A DNA stretch of 64,000 nucleotides from Panopea generosa. Taxonomy: Eukaryota; Mollusca; Bivalvia; Adapedonta; Hiatellidae. The notes below the pieces were generated by a model. The model was not told the DNA's origin. It searched no databases and worked only from the letters and a program-made list of their open reading frames with translations. The position numbers and the translations under genes are program-made. Where the stretch lies: positions 30,174,707-30,238,706 of the forward strand of contig CM055894.1 in NCBI GenBank assembly GCA_029582155.1. The letters are read 5' to 3'. This document shows, piece after piece, positions 36,051 to 47,686 of the stretch (its first letter is position 1; the number at the start of each line of letters is the position of its first letter).

Positions 36051-36330
36051 TATTAAAGACCAACTTCTAGCATGTCAAGTCATTTTATATTCTATATAAA
36101 TAGGTTGGGTCATTTATAAGGAGGGAGCATTTATTTAGGAGTATATAATATATACAGTACATTACCTAACATTTCAAGAGGGCCTGAGGATGCTCTACTG
36201 GTTATTGTGGCCATAGTACTTTTTTTAATTTCGCAATATTAACCCTTTGGGAGGGGTGTGGTAGTCTTAACCCCCTATGAAAAAATACCCACCACACCCT
36301 TCACTGAACAAAAGTTATATACCAGTATTA

Positions 36331-37370
36331 TGAAATGGACTTGCTTTAAATTAACATTTTCATAAAATTACTGTGTAAAACAGGAACCGCTCTTGATTGT
36401 CCAAACTTCAAAACTCGCTCATGGGATATGTTATGAGCAGACAATGTTTTAAATTGATTCATTTTTTTATTTTGAACATCAAACTTTCCATTTTGCAGAT
36501 GGTTACATACGCTGCTGTTTTCCATTTCAAGAATAAGAAAGTACACCTTTTATCTCATATCAGTCATTTTAGCTGCTCAAATCTTTGAATTTCTTCCAGA
36601 CCATTGTTGAGTAATAAAATGTCAATGTTCACATTTTTATTTACAAAAACTTTCCCAGCACTAATATGATCCTTTGATTCATTTTGTCTTTTCCACAGAT
36701 GCTCTCTGTATGTTGGGTGTACCTTAAAATTCATCAGAATAAACTTTTTAAAACTGAACAGAGTACAATAAAATATATTTCAGCTGATTCTATGTCATTT
36801 GCTTCTATCAATTCCAACATGGAAATAATTTTTTCCAGCTTTCTTAATGTCTGTTTTCTTATTTTGTTACTATCCTGTTATTTTGTTGAAGTATTCCATC
36901 AATTTTACACCATCTACAGCCATGTAGACTGTTTCTAAAACAATAAATTGAATGATAGACTTCATAGATTGATCAGTGTTGGGTTGTTAAAAAATGATTT
37001 TGAAATTTTCGGAATTAAAACTGCTGTAGCTGTTTTTCTGCCTCTCTTCGACATTGTTTTGAATTGTCATAAAAAAAAATGAAGACAGACATTCAGCAAC
37101 CACACATCATAGATGACTTCTATCCCAATATTATGAGTGGAGCATTTTTCCCTCATAATACATGCAATGAGTGATGAAATAGTCTCTATTGAAATGGAAT
37201 GGTGATATAATGTATTCATCATCATCAAGAGGCTTTTATTTAAACCATGTGTCAAATGCAAGCTGCTGTACAATATCAACTTTAACTTATTGATTTTATT
37301 TTGACCGTGAAACAACTTATTACAACTAATACAAGAGGTTGCCACTAATGTGGTCATATCCCCAGTCACC
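36331..37370. other. Noncoding stretch, nothing recognised
   Basis: AT-rich sequence with several short open frames but no splice-bounded or homologous coding segment that I can support. Confidence 0.5.
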
Positions 37371-37379
37371 TCGTTAACC

Positions 37380-37895
37380 CTTAGAGGCATAAGTGAACAT
37401 TTGTGCCAAGTTATTTAAAAATGCAATCGCAACTAAAAAATATATGGTCTGGACAGGACAAAACACAGTGTATACATTGGATTTTTAAACACTTGACCTT
37501 GAGCTATGACCTTGACCTTTGACGAACAGACCAAAGTCATTCACATGACACATCGTCTTGTCCTAGTGAACATTTGTGCCAAGTTATTTTAAATTCCAGT
37601 CACAACTAAAGAAGATACGGTCCGGACAAGAGGAAACACAGTGTATACATTGGATTTCCAAACACTTGACCTTGAGCTATGACGTCCACCTTTGCCGAAC
37701 ACACCCAAGTCATTCGCATGACATTTCGTCTTGTCCTAGTGAACATTTGTGCCAAGTTATTCAAAATTCTAATAACATCTGAAGGAGATACGGTTCGGAC
37801 AGCAGGGGACGCATGCACACACACACATGGATGGACGCAGCCCATTTCTATATCCCCCGCTCTGCTCTATGAGCGGTGGTGGGGATAATAAATCA
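37380..37895 (+). repeat. Core-repeat array, ~178 bp unit, three copies
   Basis: The unit is 'gtgaacatttgtgccaagtt', 'acacagtgtatacattggat', 'acacttgaccttgagctatg' and 'cacatgacacatcgtcttgt'. The right end 'atggatggacgcagcccatt' leads into a hairpin, 'tatcccccgctctgc' with 'gagcggtggtggggata'. Confidence 0.75.
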
Positions 37896-38820
37896 GGCTT
37901 AAAGTCTTCCTGGGTAGAACCAGTACTCAGCATATGCGGAAAAAGTGTCTGTCTCAAGGTCACCACACATTCTATATTTACCAACAGTCTATACTACAAC
38001 AATTTACTTTGAGAAAAAAATTGATAAAGTTAACAGTTTACAAAGATTGTTTCCATTTGGTTATACACGGTTCTTAAAGTCATTGTGTGAAAATCAAAAG
38101 GGTTGCATATTAATTTTGTTATGCATTTTGATTAATTTCATGGATTATTTAGTAATTTTGATTGAGTGAAATATACAGATACCCTGTTTATTTTGGGGCA
38201 CTATCCATATAAATGGAGTCCAGGGTCTTCATTTGGAAGTGGGAGGTGTAAATGAACTGTTCATCAAACATGAAATGTTGATAACACTCCATTCATTTGA
38301 AAACTACAAAAAGACGACTATAGAAACTTTTTTTTTAAAACAGTGAAGTACATGTACCAGTTTCACTGCAGCAAGAGATAAAAGATTTCTTACTTTTTTG
38401 TCAAAACTACAATCACAAACTCATAAAGATTTGCCATGAGCAGAATGATAATGCTTCAGATTTTAATACTGTATAAGTTTTTTGTACACATGGATGCGAA
38501 AATGAAAACTTTTGGTTTTGCCCATAATATTCCTATGTAAAATTCACCTTACAGGGGTCCCTGTACATCCAAGCCCCTTGATTTTCAGAATCTTCAATCC
38601 CTTAATGATGTAAGGATAATTTATATCATACGTGAACAAGTTTGACAGAAAGGTTCTTGAGAGAAAGACTAAATAAATATTCTCAATTTCAATCCTTTCG
38701 GGGTCCCTTTGGGCCATTTTGCAGGGGCATTGGTGATCAAATCTGGCTTATTCAAAAACTTGTTTGAGATCTTGTGATTATATAACTGCTGTACAAGTTA
38801 AGATTCAATGAACAAGAGGT
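37896..38820 (+). other. Noncoding stretch with decayed family B repeat
   Basis: From about 38440 the text resembles 15880-16100 ('ttttgtacacatggatgc', 'atattcctatgt', 'agcccc', 'gacagaaaggtt'). The earlier part shows no feature. Confidence 0.5.
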
Positions 38821-39985
38821 ACAAGAGGGCCTGAGGACGTTCTACTGGTTTATAGTGGCCATACTCTTTTTGAAATTTCACAATAACCCAAGTGAGTGTT
38901 TGACTCTGTACCGGCTACTTGGTTGAAAAATACCAAACTGCATAGCAGGAACAATATGTGACTCTGCACTTCACAGAACTCATTCGCAAATTATTGAACC
39001 TGAACAAAATGACAATATGCGCAGATCCTAGCTAGTTTTACAAAATTAAAACGAGAGGTTGTAGCGAAATAACGTCATGACGACAATATGCACATCTCCA
39101 CTTGGTAATGATACATCCTAGCAAGTTTCTTAAAATTCCAACCAGAGATTGTACAGAAATAGACTGGAGAAGAATTTGGTCCAAGACAGAATGAAAGGGC
39201 CATAACTCCGTGAAAAATCATCAAACCGGAACACAAACATAGCAAGTTTCATAAAATTCCAACCTGAGGTTGTCGGGAAATAGCGCGGGCAATAATATGG
39301 TCACTGACCCAATGAAAGGGCCATAACTCTGTGAAAAAATCATCGAACTGGAACTCATAGACAATATGCCCGTCTGCACTTGGTAAGGATGCAACCTAGC
39401 AAGTTTTATAAAATTCCAACATGGGGTTGTAGAGAATTAGCGCGGATAAGAATTTGGTCACAGGCAGAAACTCCATGAAAAATCATCGAATCAGAACACA
39501 AAGACAATATGCACATCTGCACTTGGTAATGATGCATCCTAGCAAGTTTCATAAAATTCCAGCACGGGGTTGTAAAGAAATAGCGCTGACAATAATTTTG
39601 TCTCAGATTCAATTAAAGGGCCATAACTCCATAAAAAATCATCGAACCGGAACACGTAGACAATATGCGCATCACCACTTGGTAGTGATGCATCCTATCA
39701 AGTTTCACAAAATTCCAACATGGGGTTGTAGAGAAATAACACGGACAAGAATTTGGTCACAGACAGAATCAAAGGGCCATAACTCTGTGAAAAATCATCG
39801 AACTGGAATACAAAGACAATATGCGCATCTGCACTTGGTAATGATGCATCCTAGCAAGGTTCATAAAATTCCAACCAGAGGTTGTAGAGAAATAGCACGG
39901 ACAAGAACTTGGGGACGCACAGACACATGCACGCATGGACGAAGCTGCGACTATATGCTTCCCATCTTTGGGGGAGCATAAAAAA
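38820..39985 (+). repeat. Core-repeat array, ~155 bp unit, about six copies
   Basis: The unit is 'gacaatatgcgcatctgcac', 'ttggtaatgatgcatcctag', 'caagtttcataaaattccaa', 'gttgtagagaaatagcgcgg' and 'aagggccataactccgtga'. It ends with 'ggggacgcacagacacatgc' and 'cttcccatctttgggggagc'. The start is fused to a family B start ('gagggcctgaggacgttcta'). The 175-codon plus-strand frame at 39454-39981 is a by-product. Confidence 0.8.
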
Positions 39986-40084
39986 TGAAGTTCTAATAGT
40001 TATATAAATACTCTGATCACAAATCAATTCAACGGATTGATACTGCTCTGCACACCAGGCCAAATAAAATTTTTATGATTTAAG

Positions 40085-40335
40085 TGCAAAAACTAAACAA
40101 AAGAGCCAGAATAGCCATAAATCGCTCACCTATGACAGAGAAGACAATGCAAAAGACTGCAATTTTTGCAGGTAGTAGAGTGTACATAAAGAACTTGTCT
40201 GAGATAATATGGTTGTATAACTATTGTGTAAGTTCCAATGAAAAATATAGTTGCTAGAGTGCACACAACAAAAAGTTCATGGACAGAGGATGGACAACAG
40301 GCAATCAGAATAGCTCAAGTGAGCTAAACTTTCAT
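40085..40335 (+). repeat. Short core-repeat element with both ends
   Basis: The left end 'aacaaaagagccagaatagc' then 'tcgctcacc' and the right end 'tagctcaagtgagcta' enclose one to two cores like those at 7995-10200. It is a minimal member that shows both ends. Confidence 0.65.
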
Positions 40336-40784
40336 GAAAATCATTGAAATTGAATTAAAGCAGCATAACTAGTAATTAAAGATGTTTTTTTTATAAAGAA
40401 GTTTATCGCCTTCCATGGATTTATAACAGTCAATGCCTCTTTTACACATGAATAAATAGTGTTTTAAATATATATTTACTGATCAGAAATATGTAAAGTA
40501 GCTGCTTCGCCGTAAAATTTCTGATGATATTCATGCATTCAATCATACATAGTCTGCCAAAGCCGACATCTTTTGGTATAAGGCCTCCCAGTGTCAAAGT
40601 TTACCTCAAGAATTATGCAAAAGGGTCTAGCTTGTGTCTTATTCACATGAAACATTGACTTTTTGAAAATCATAAGGTTATGTTTTTTGTTTAAGAGATA
40701 AATGCAAAGATATAAATGCATACATGGGCATTTTTTTTTATTTTGCCTAAACAAAACAAGAAAATATCGGTGGAACCGATGGAT
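40336..40784. other. Noncoding stretch, nothing recognised
   Basis: AT-rich; no supported feature. Confidence 0.5.
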
Positions 40785-41916
40785 GCTCCCCAAGTGAGTG
40801 TTTGACTCTGTACCATATTCCCTTAGTGCTGATGGCTACTTGGTTGAAAAATACCAAACTGCATAGCAGGAACAATATGTGGCTCTGCACTTGACAGTAC
40901 ACATTCACAAATCATTGAACCGGAACAAAATGACAATATGCGCATATCCTAACTAGTTTTACAAAATTAAAACCAGAAGTTGTAGTGAAATAGCGTCATG
41001 AAGACAATATGCACATCTCCACTTGGTAATCATGCATCCTAGCAAGTTTCATAAAATTCCAACCAGAGGTTGCAGAGAAATAGAGTGGAGAGGAGTTTGG
41101 TCACAGACAGAATGAAAGGGCCACAACTCCGTGATAAATCCTGGAATTGGAACACAAACATAGCAAATTTCATAAAATTCCAACCTGAGGTTGTAGAGAA
41201 ATAGCGCGGACAATAATTTGGTCACATACTCAATGAAAGAGCAATAACTCCGTGAAAATCATCAAACTGGAAGACAAAGACAATATGTGCATCGCCACTT
41301 GGTAGTGATGCATCCTCGCAAGTTTCATAAAATTCCAACCTGAGGTTGTGGAGAAATAGCGCGGACAATAATTTGGTCACATACTCAATGAAAGAGCAAT
41401 AACTCCGTGAAAATCATCAAACTGGAAGACAAAGACAATATGTGCATCGCCACTTGGTAGTGATACATCCTCGCAAGTTTCATAAAATTCCAACCTGAGG
41501 TTGTAGAGAAATAGCGCGGACAATAATTTGGTCACATACTCAATGAAAGAGCAATAACTCCGTGAAAAATCATCGAACCGAAACACAAAGACAATATGCG
41601 CATCTGCACTTGGTAATGATGCATCCTAGCAAGTTTCATAAAATTCCTATCTGAGGTTGCAGAGAAATAGCGCGAACAAGAATTTGGTCACAGACTCAAT
41701 TAAAGGGCCATAACTCTGTGAAAAAATCATCAAACCGGAAAACAAAGATATTATGCACATCTGCACTTGGTAATGATGCATCCTAGCAAGTTTCATAAAA
41801 TTCCAACCAGAGGTTGTAGAGAAATAGCGCGGACAAGACTTTGGGGACGCACGGACGGACGCACCCACGGATGAAGTGGCGGCTAATATGCTTCCCCCCT
41901 TTTGGGGAGCATAAAA
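40785..41916 (+). repeat. Core-repeat element with ATGCTCCCC inverted ends
   Basis: Close relative of 38820-39985 with an intact left end: 'atggatgctccccaagtgag' at 40790. The right end is 'cttcccccctttTGGGGAGCAT', so ATGCTCCCC/GGGGAGCAT bound the element. Units of about 156 bp begin near 40930, 41005, 41279, 41434 and 41590. Two adjacent units (from 41222 and 41377) are almost identical, marking a recent duplication. Confidence 0.8.
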
Positions 41917-42371
41917 ATGTTAAATGAGAGGCTGTTAATGGAGGACGTAGGAAAAATAGCATTGCTAGAGAAAATTTTTTCTCAGGATTCAAATATGGAT
42001 CACCCAAGTGATAATCTGCAACTCTAACCACTGTACTATGCAGGAATTTTACAATGTAAAAGGTATATTTATTGTTTATAAACCTAATCACTTACCCAGG
42101 CTGTCACATATTTAAAATTGACAATGCCAGGAAATTCTGAACGTTTGCGAATATAACTGAGATCAATACGCTAAACCTATGACATGGGTCAGGTCTAATT
42201 CAAATATCAATGATAATAAAGTTAAATACATATTTTAATGATAAACAATCATGGTATTTTGCACAAAAAATTATCTAATCACACTTTAATATACTAAACA
42301 TTGCAATTATACTAGTTTTTCTATTGCAATAAGATATCAATTACTGGTTATGTTGTTTTAATAAAACTTAC

Positions 42372-42504
42372 TCTTTGCCAATATACAATATGGATTAGTT
42401 GCGCCTGCAATACAGGTGACTGCAGTTCCGCTAAAACAGCATTCAATCTTGTCACTGCCAGATGTGGAGGTGTAAGTACTGCCTGTTTGGAGAACATCAT
42501 TTAC
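42372..42504 (-). CDS. Cys-rich second half of Ig-like domain exon
   Basis: Acceptor 'gttaattttcag' ends at 42505; donor 'AAAGA|GTAAGTTTT' follows 42372. The 133 nt exon is phase 0-1: 44 codons starting V-N-D-V-L-Q-T-G-S-T-Y-T and continuing S-G-S-D-K-I-E-C-C-F-S-G, T-A-V-T-C-I-A-G and N-P-Y-C-I-L-A-K. Four Cys in 20 residues suggest extra disulfides. It joins in phase to the exon at 54433-54524 and to the stalk exon at 27779. Its Ig nature is inferred from the upstream exon and the overall layout, as the canonical Trp and Y-x-C are not clear. Confidence 0.65.
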
Positions 42505-43270
42505 CTGAAAATTAACATTTTACAGCTGTAGGAAGACATTGTGCTTGACTTTTTGAAGATTGTTTAAACAATAGCCATTAGCTGACTGAAATTGGATAAT
42601 CTGAGTACTTAGATAATACTTAAGTAATGAAACCCGGCAAAAAATGGTTTAGTAGAAATAATACGTTTGTGTCAGATGAACCCAAAATATTTTAGTTTCA
42701 TAAGCATATTTTATGGAAAGTAATTGGTAGGGAATTATTTAGGAAAAGTATCAAAGTACAATTTTGATGTGTGACCGACTCAGTATGATCATAGTATATG
42801 AAGCGTTCGCCAAACATTTAACCGATTTGTATTTGTTATTGTCTGACAAAATGTGTTTGCATCAGTGATTTCTTTGATATACCGTCAGCCATTTGTTTCT
42901 CAAAGGTTATGACATACAATGTTCCAGACATGAAGATGATTAAAACAAGCCAATTCTTTCAATTCAAGTCCCCCGCTTTCAAATATAAATATATATTGTA
43001 TGCATAGATCGCATATACATTGTATGCATAGATCGCTCGACCAGAGATTTTCTGAAATGTATCTGCATTCTTGACCTTTATTCCATCATTATTAACATTG
43101 TCCTAACATTTGAAAAGATTTGGTTAGTAGGCAAACTTTTGTTATGAAAAGAAACCCCCAAAAAATGATTTTTCACAAATTAAAGTTTTGTATTAAAATA
43201 TTTGATTTGGCAATCAAAAGCTATTGCAGGCAAACCCCCCCCCCCCCCCCCCCCACCCCATCCCCACCTT
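42505..43270. other. Intronic stretch with short duplication and poly-C run
   Basis: A 21 bp duplication 'attgtatgcatagatcgc' lies at 42995-43036. A run of about 21 C bases lies at 43232-43253. No coding sequence. Confidence 0.6.
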
Positions 43271-44235
43271 CCTAAAAAAAAATATTTTTCACAAATTAAA
43301 AAGATCTGATAAAGGCATTCTTAAGTTATTGCACGGAAATGAAAGTGCGACGACTTTTGACAAGTTAAAGGGACACAACTCTACAACAAAAGTCACAACC
43401 CCAAAAATCGAACTTAGCCTGTGTTTTGCATTTACAAACATTTTATTAAAATTTCATAAGATTTGATTCAGGCATTCATAACAGGGTTCAACATTAACTT
43501 TTTTTCCCACTAGACCACCTGGTAAGTGACCCAGTAAAACTATTAGACCTGACCAAACTTCAACTAGACCAGACCAATATTGTAACTATGACTCCGGACA
43601 TAGTACTGAAAGTTGGTCACAATCAGAGTTTTCTTCTTTGTTTCAGTTCTGCCTTTTGTATTTTTGTCGTTATCGTCCCAATCTTTTCCCCCGATGAATC
43701 CAAAATTGAATAGAGACATGTCAAAAGGTGTTGTTCATCATCAATATCAATAAATCATAAATTGGTCTTCTAATATCGTAAAATATAGAAGAGAAATAAC
43801 TGAAGCCGATCGTACCCAGAAGAGTTACGCCACTTAATATATTGCGTCATTATGGTTAAAGTTATGCCGCTTAGTTTGGGGCGGTTATTAGTTCTACGTT
43901 ATGTGATTTCATGTTCGCTGTAATGCTACAAATTATCAATAATCAATGATATTACATGCTCGTCGGCAGGTGCATTTTACTTGATTCAATGATAAACATT
44001 ATCAGCTCAGGTTTTGGTGCTTTTTAACTGATTTCTTAATTTTAATTTAACACGACCAGTCGGGCTACCTATGCTCCAGTTGAACACGACCGGACCAAGT
44101 ATATACTAGACTTTGGCGGTCGAACGTGGGTTTATGTCGAACCCTGCATAAGTTATTGCACGGGAAACCAAACTGTGACGGACAGACATACAGACCCAAA
44201 TTAGTGTCTCCAGCTTTTTGCAAAGTGGGGGACAA
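43271..44235 (+). repeat. Core-repeat array split by a hAT-like element
   Basis: Two partial units ('ggcattcttaagttattgca', 'acaagttaaagggacacaac') precede and follow the hAT at 43482-44146. The right end is 'gacggacagacatacagacc' and 'tctccagctttttgcaaagt', near a hairpin ending at 'gggggacaataat'. Same class as the array at 31890. Confidence 0.6.
43482..44146. mobile_element. hAT-like MITE, 665 bp, CATAA target duplication
   Basis: The termini CAGGGTTCAACATTAAC and, inverted, CAGGGTTCGACATAAAC match at 15 of 17 positions. CATAA flanks both sides (43477-43481 and 44147-44151). The uninterrupted repeat unit at 43312-43340 ('ggcattcttaagttattgca') shows the pre-insertion order. No transposase ORF inside. 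Confidence 0.8.
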
Positions 44236-45370
44236 TAATACATAAATTAAATATCCTTATTTCCATAGTATTCTTATTTAAAAATCAAAGTCCTTGTAAT
44301 GGGCCCCAATAAACTCTAGCCCCTTTAAATGAACAAACTTGAAATCTCTATTCACAGAGGTCATAACATTTTAATCAAACCAAATATGAACAAATTTGAC
44401 TCATCAGAAACTGTTCCTGAGAAGAAGATTTTTGAAATTTCACAATCCTGTAATTCCTTTTAAAGAACTCATCTCAATTGTAATTGCTATATAAAAAATG
44501 CTCCAGGCATCAAGATTATTGAAATAATAGTAAAGATGGATAAGAAACAGAATTTCCTATTTTCCCATAGTATTCCTATGTAATAATCCCTGTACTGGGT
44601 CTGAATACATCATAGCTCCTTTATTTGAACAACTTTGAAACTCCAACTATAAGGATCATTTAAACTTAATTTGAAAAAATGTTAATGGTTTAAAATTTCC
44701 TTATGTTAAACTGCAGGATGGTGCCAGTTTTGACTAAGGGTCATGGCTTAAACAAACCTGAAAGAAACTCATTGAATTAATGATGCTTAACCGTTTACTT
44801 CATAAAGACGCATTCTGACGACATTACCCCCCGCTTCATAAATACCCATCTGGACACCCGGTACGTGTCCTTCATAAAGACGCATTTGGACGCATGGTCT
44901 CATTCTCATAAAGACGCATTTCGACGCTCTCTATTTTCAATCACAAAACAACACCTTTTAATTTATTTTTCAGAGATCGTAAGTTTATATTCGTGTAGTG
45001 CAACATTTCACAAAGTAAATTTACGGAAGATTAACATGGTAATAAATCATTGTTTGTTTTGATTGTGATTACTGGGATAGAATCATGTACGCTACCGTTG
45101 CTTACCGTTATGGTTTTGGGCGGTTAGAAGTTGGGGAGGGGGTGTCATAAATTATGTCAGTTTGCAGTTCGGCAATTTACCAAAGCCGTGATATATGTCC
45201 TGAGGGTATATGGACTATTTTACCATTATGCTAACTGATAAATTGTAACTAGACCTATCATTATTATAATTAAAACTTCCCCTATCTATTATTGTCGTTA
45301 ATTATTCATAATAATGATTCTAATAATAAATATGCAGTAGTTGTATTAATTATAACTAAGGTATTGATAA
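44236..45370. repeat. Family B remnant and short 39 bp repeats
   Basis: 44240-44700 holds decayed family B units ('cccatagtattcctatgtaa', 'gctcctttatttgaac'). At about 44800-44930 'cttcataaagacgcatt' followed by 'gacgc' recurs three to four times with ~38 bp spacing. The rest is AT-rich with nothing else recognised. Confidence 0.55.
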
Positions 45371-45376
45371 TTTATT
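45371..45376 (-). terminator. AATAAA polyadenylation signal candidate
   Basis: AATAAA on the minus strand, about 80 nt downstream of the stop of the exon at 45457-45549. The position is right for a short terminal exon. The region is AT-rich, so chance occurrence is possible. Confidence 0.35.
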
Positions 45377-45456
45377 ATTAGTAGTAAAGGTAGTCCTTAA
45401 TTATTATTGTAAATAATCTGTTTTGTCTGTTTAGTGAACTTATGTATGTTTTTGTC

Positions 45457-45549
45457 TTATTTCAGTTTGAAAGTTCGCACATAGCAGTCGGGACCAAAAC
45501 TTTCAGGAGGATTTGATATTTTTAAATTTAAATTTTGTGCTGCTTTTAC
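45457..45549 (-). CDS. Candidate alternative terminal exon (secreted isoform)
   Basis: A strong acceptor (tttattttccatttcag) ends at 45550. In phase 0, the phase left by the exon at 54433-54524, it opens 30 codons: V-K-A-A-Q-N-L-N-L-K-I-S-N-P-P-E-S-F-G-P, D-C-Y-V-R-T-F-K-L-K, then TAA. It begins with a Val codon (GTAAA), like the Cys-rich exon at 42504. It lies between the two Ig exons in gene order and lacks a usable donor. Joined to the first Ig exon it would end the protein before stalk and membrane anchor. It could instead be the last exon of a decayed paralogous unit. Confidence 0.45.
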   Translation of the reverse strand, partial: VKAAQNLNLKISNPPESFGPDCYVRTFKLK

Positions 45550-46349
45550 CTGAAATGGAAAATAAATGTACAAATTCCAACAAAAAGTAAAGATTAAAAA
45601 ATTGTACAACCATAACTGAACGCTCTTGCATATTTTGTATATAAATAAGTGTAGTAACATTAAATTTATGATACTTTTGGTAAAATAGTAAAAAATTATA
45701 TATCTATTTAACTATTCCTATTTTAATTATTTTATTAAGTTTATTTGTTTGAATTATATTACATATAAAAATATCATTGTAAAATATTGGTATGTATAAA
45801 TTTGTGTCAAAATTAAAAATGAATTGAAATGAAAAGTCTTCTTGTTTTATATCCGTGTATCTTTGTATTCCATTGTCATAGAATTATTTTTTTTTTTATC
45901 ATCGCAAAGATAATTTAATATTCAACAAAGTTGACACTGACATAACAAGTGTAAAATTAATATATCTTGTGGAAATATTAACTTTACAAGCGAGATATAT
46001 ATATAAACTAGTGTTGAATTTAAAGAAAAAATAAAATGAAACAAAATCTTTTTAGTTTCTACACATATATCTCATTATTCAATTGCCACAAAATAAAATG
46101 TTTTATATCACCAGAAAGAAAATTTTATTTGCAACAAATTTTACACACAAAAAAAGTATAAAATCAATATTTCTTACTGAAATAATGACTTTAATGAACT
46201 AGGTGTGCAATCGGCATGTATTGTTAAATATCCCCTATGGGAATGGTGCAGAAACCTTATCAGCTGGGTATTGGTTTATTGACATCTGTTTCCTTCTACC
46301 TGTATCTGTTAGGATAGGCAATACTGCTATATCTCTATGAAGTAAAGAG
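45550..46349. other. AT-rich intronic stretch, weak ~180 bp duplication
   Basis: Two loosely similar stretches ('aatattgg...tgaattgaaatgaaaagtct' near 45780 and 'aaatattaac...ataaaatgaaacaaaatct' near 45970) suggest an old tandem duplication. No gene. Confidence 0.4.
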
Positions 46350-47217
46350 TTAACCCATTCCCGCTCAACTATGCCTTTCTTGTTGTCTACTAGCCGTCGC
46401 TCAGATACGCTTTTTATGTACCCTACCTGTGGCCGCTCAGATACGACAAAATACGCTCTTACTACTTGCTAGACAGATACGCTTTTCTACGCGTGTGTTT
46501 TTAAATCTAAAAATTAAACTAAATAACAGCAAATCGGGTCACCGGAAGATTGTTTTTATAAACATTGACTATTAATAAATCGATAACCACAGAGAAAATA
46601 TAGGGTTGCTATTTAAAGTTTTGCCATAAATAACGTCCAATCGTAACCGCATTAATGGTGATTCCCAAAAGGTCATAAGGTCGCGCATGATCTATGATGG
46701 AAAATTACCACGTTTTGGAACACATGCCTTTGTTTTAACAATCACGTGTGTAAATGCTGATCAAAGTCGTAAATATAAATAGATAGCCAATCAAATATCG
46801 GATTTCCATAAGTCACGCGTGATTTCATAAAGCACATGCTGCTATCGGCGTTTACTTTGAACACAGCTGTCAAAACAAACAGTTTCCTGTGTATATTTAC
46901 GAGGGCAATAAAATCTGACAATTACGGAGTGACCAGAGTGACACTTATGTAAGTCTAAATAACAGTTTATTGTTGACAACGATTATGCAAATTAAAAAAA
47001 ATGATCAGCCAATTAAAACTTTATAATCAGAAGAAGCTGGATTATGCAAATTAAAAAATAATCAGCCAATTAAAACTTTTAAAAACTAAGCCAATAAAAA
47101 TGAAATTGCTGCCTGATTTCTTGATTTCTAATGAAAAAATAACTATCTCGTTCAGTTCGTGCGAGAACACATACGACTTCACATCGTTTGAAATTTATAT
47201 CAAACTTAATTACAATA

Positions 47218-47398
47218 ATGGCACTCGTTTTTGATAGCGATTCTGGTGATGAATCTGATTTTTCAGGGTTTGGGTCTGACGATTTAGGGTCCGATGTTGA
47301 GGTTCCTTTGGTTCATGAGGAATCGTCAGATGATGATGATGATGATTTGCCTTTGAGAAATGATGAATGGACACACAACTTCACGGCTCCTAGGGTGT
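47218..47398 (+). CDS. piggyBac transposase, acidic N-terminal exon
   Basis: ATG at 47218 opens M-A-L-V-F-D-S-D-S-G-D-E-S-D-F-S-G-F-G-S and an acidic stretch with six consecutive Asp, ending N-D-E-W-T-H-N-F-T-A-P-R-V. An acidic N-terminus followed by a W-containing motif is usual in the family. The frame stops at 47403. To join the next segment (acceptor 'tctttttttag' at 47686) in frame, a phase-1 donor is needed; T|GTTAAA at 47399 fits but is weak. Other readings: unspliced decay, or a stronger GT in the wrong phase. Confidence 0.6.
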
Positions 47399-47686
47399 GT
47401 TAAATTAAAATTAGCCATTCAGTTGCAAGTTTTCTAGTTTTCAGAAATAAATTAAAAATGAAACTGAAATCTTTCAACCGAACTAAATATGATTGTTTTC
47501 AGCTTCATCTGATTTACAGTATAGTAATGAGAAAATATTTTTTTTTTAAATATATAATGAAAGTAATAATGCTTTAAAATATCTTTAGTTTTAAAATTAA
47601 ACACCTACTATGATGAATGAAATAATAATTATAATAAAATGTATAATGAATGAACAAAAAATAATTATAAAAATATCTTTTTTTAG

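Larger units (their letters stand above)
33640..36330. repeat. Intragenic duplication block 3 (no stalk exon)
   Basis: Matches block 1 from about 19330 to 21350: 'gtctaggtcatccaaaaaca', 'cattacacaactctagacca', 'actccaacagtttttg', 'atacaatacttaatctt', the inverted-repeat element ends, 'attttatattctatataaat' and the family B start 'gagggcctgagga'. It begins beyond the position of the stalk exon. A pogo-like element (35182-36050) is inserted here and absent from block 1. Confidence 0.7.

Noticed and set aside
39454..39981. 175-codon plus-strand ORF
   Set aside because: It lies wholly within a ~155 bp core-repeat array, repeats its own peptide and continues into the terminal hairpin. It is a by-product of the repeat.
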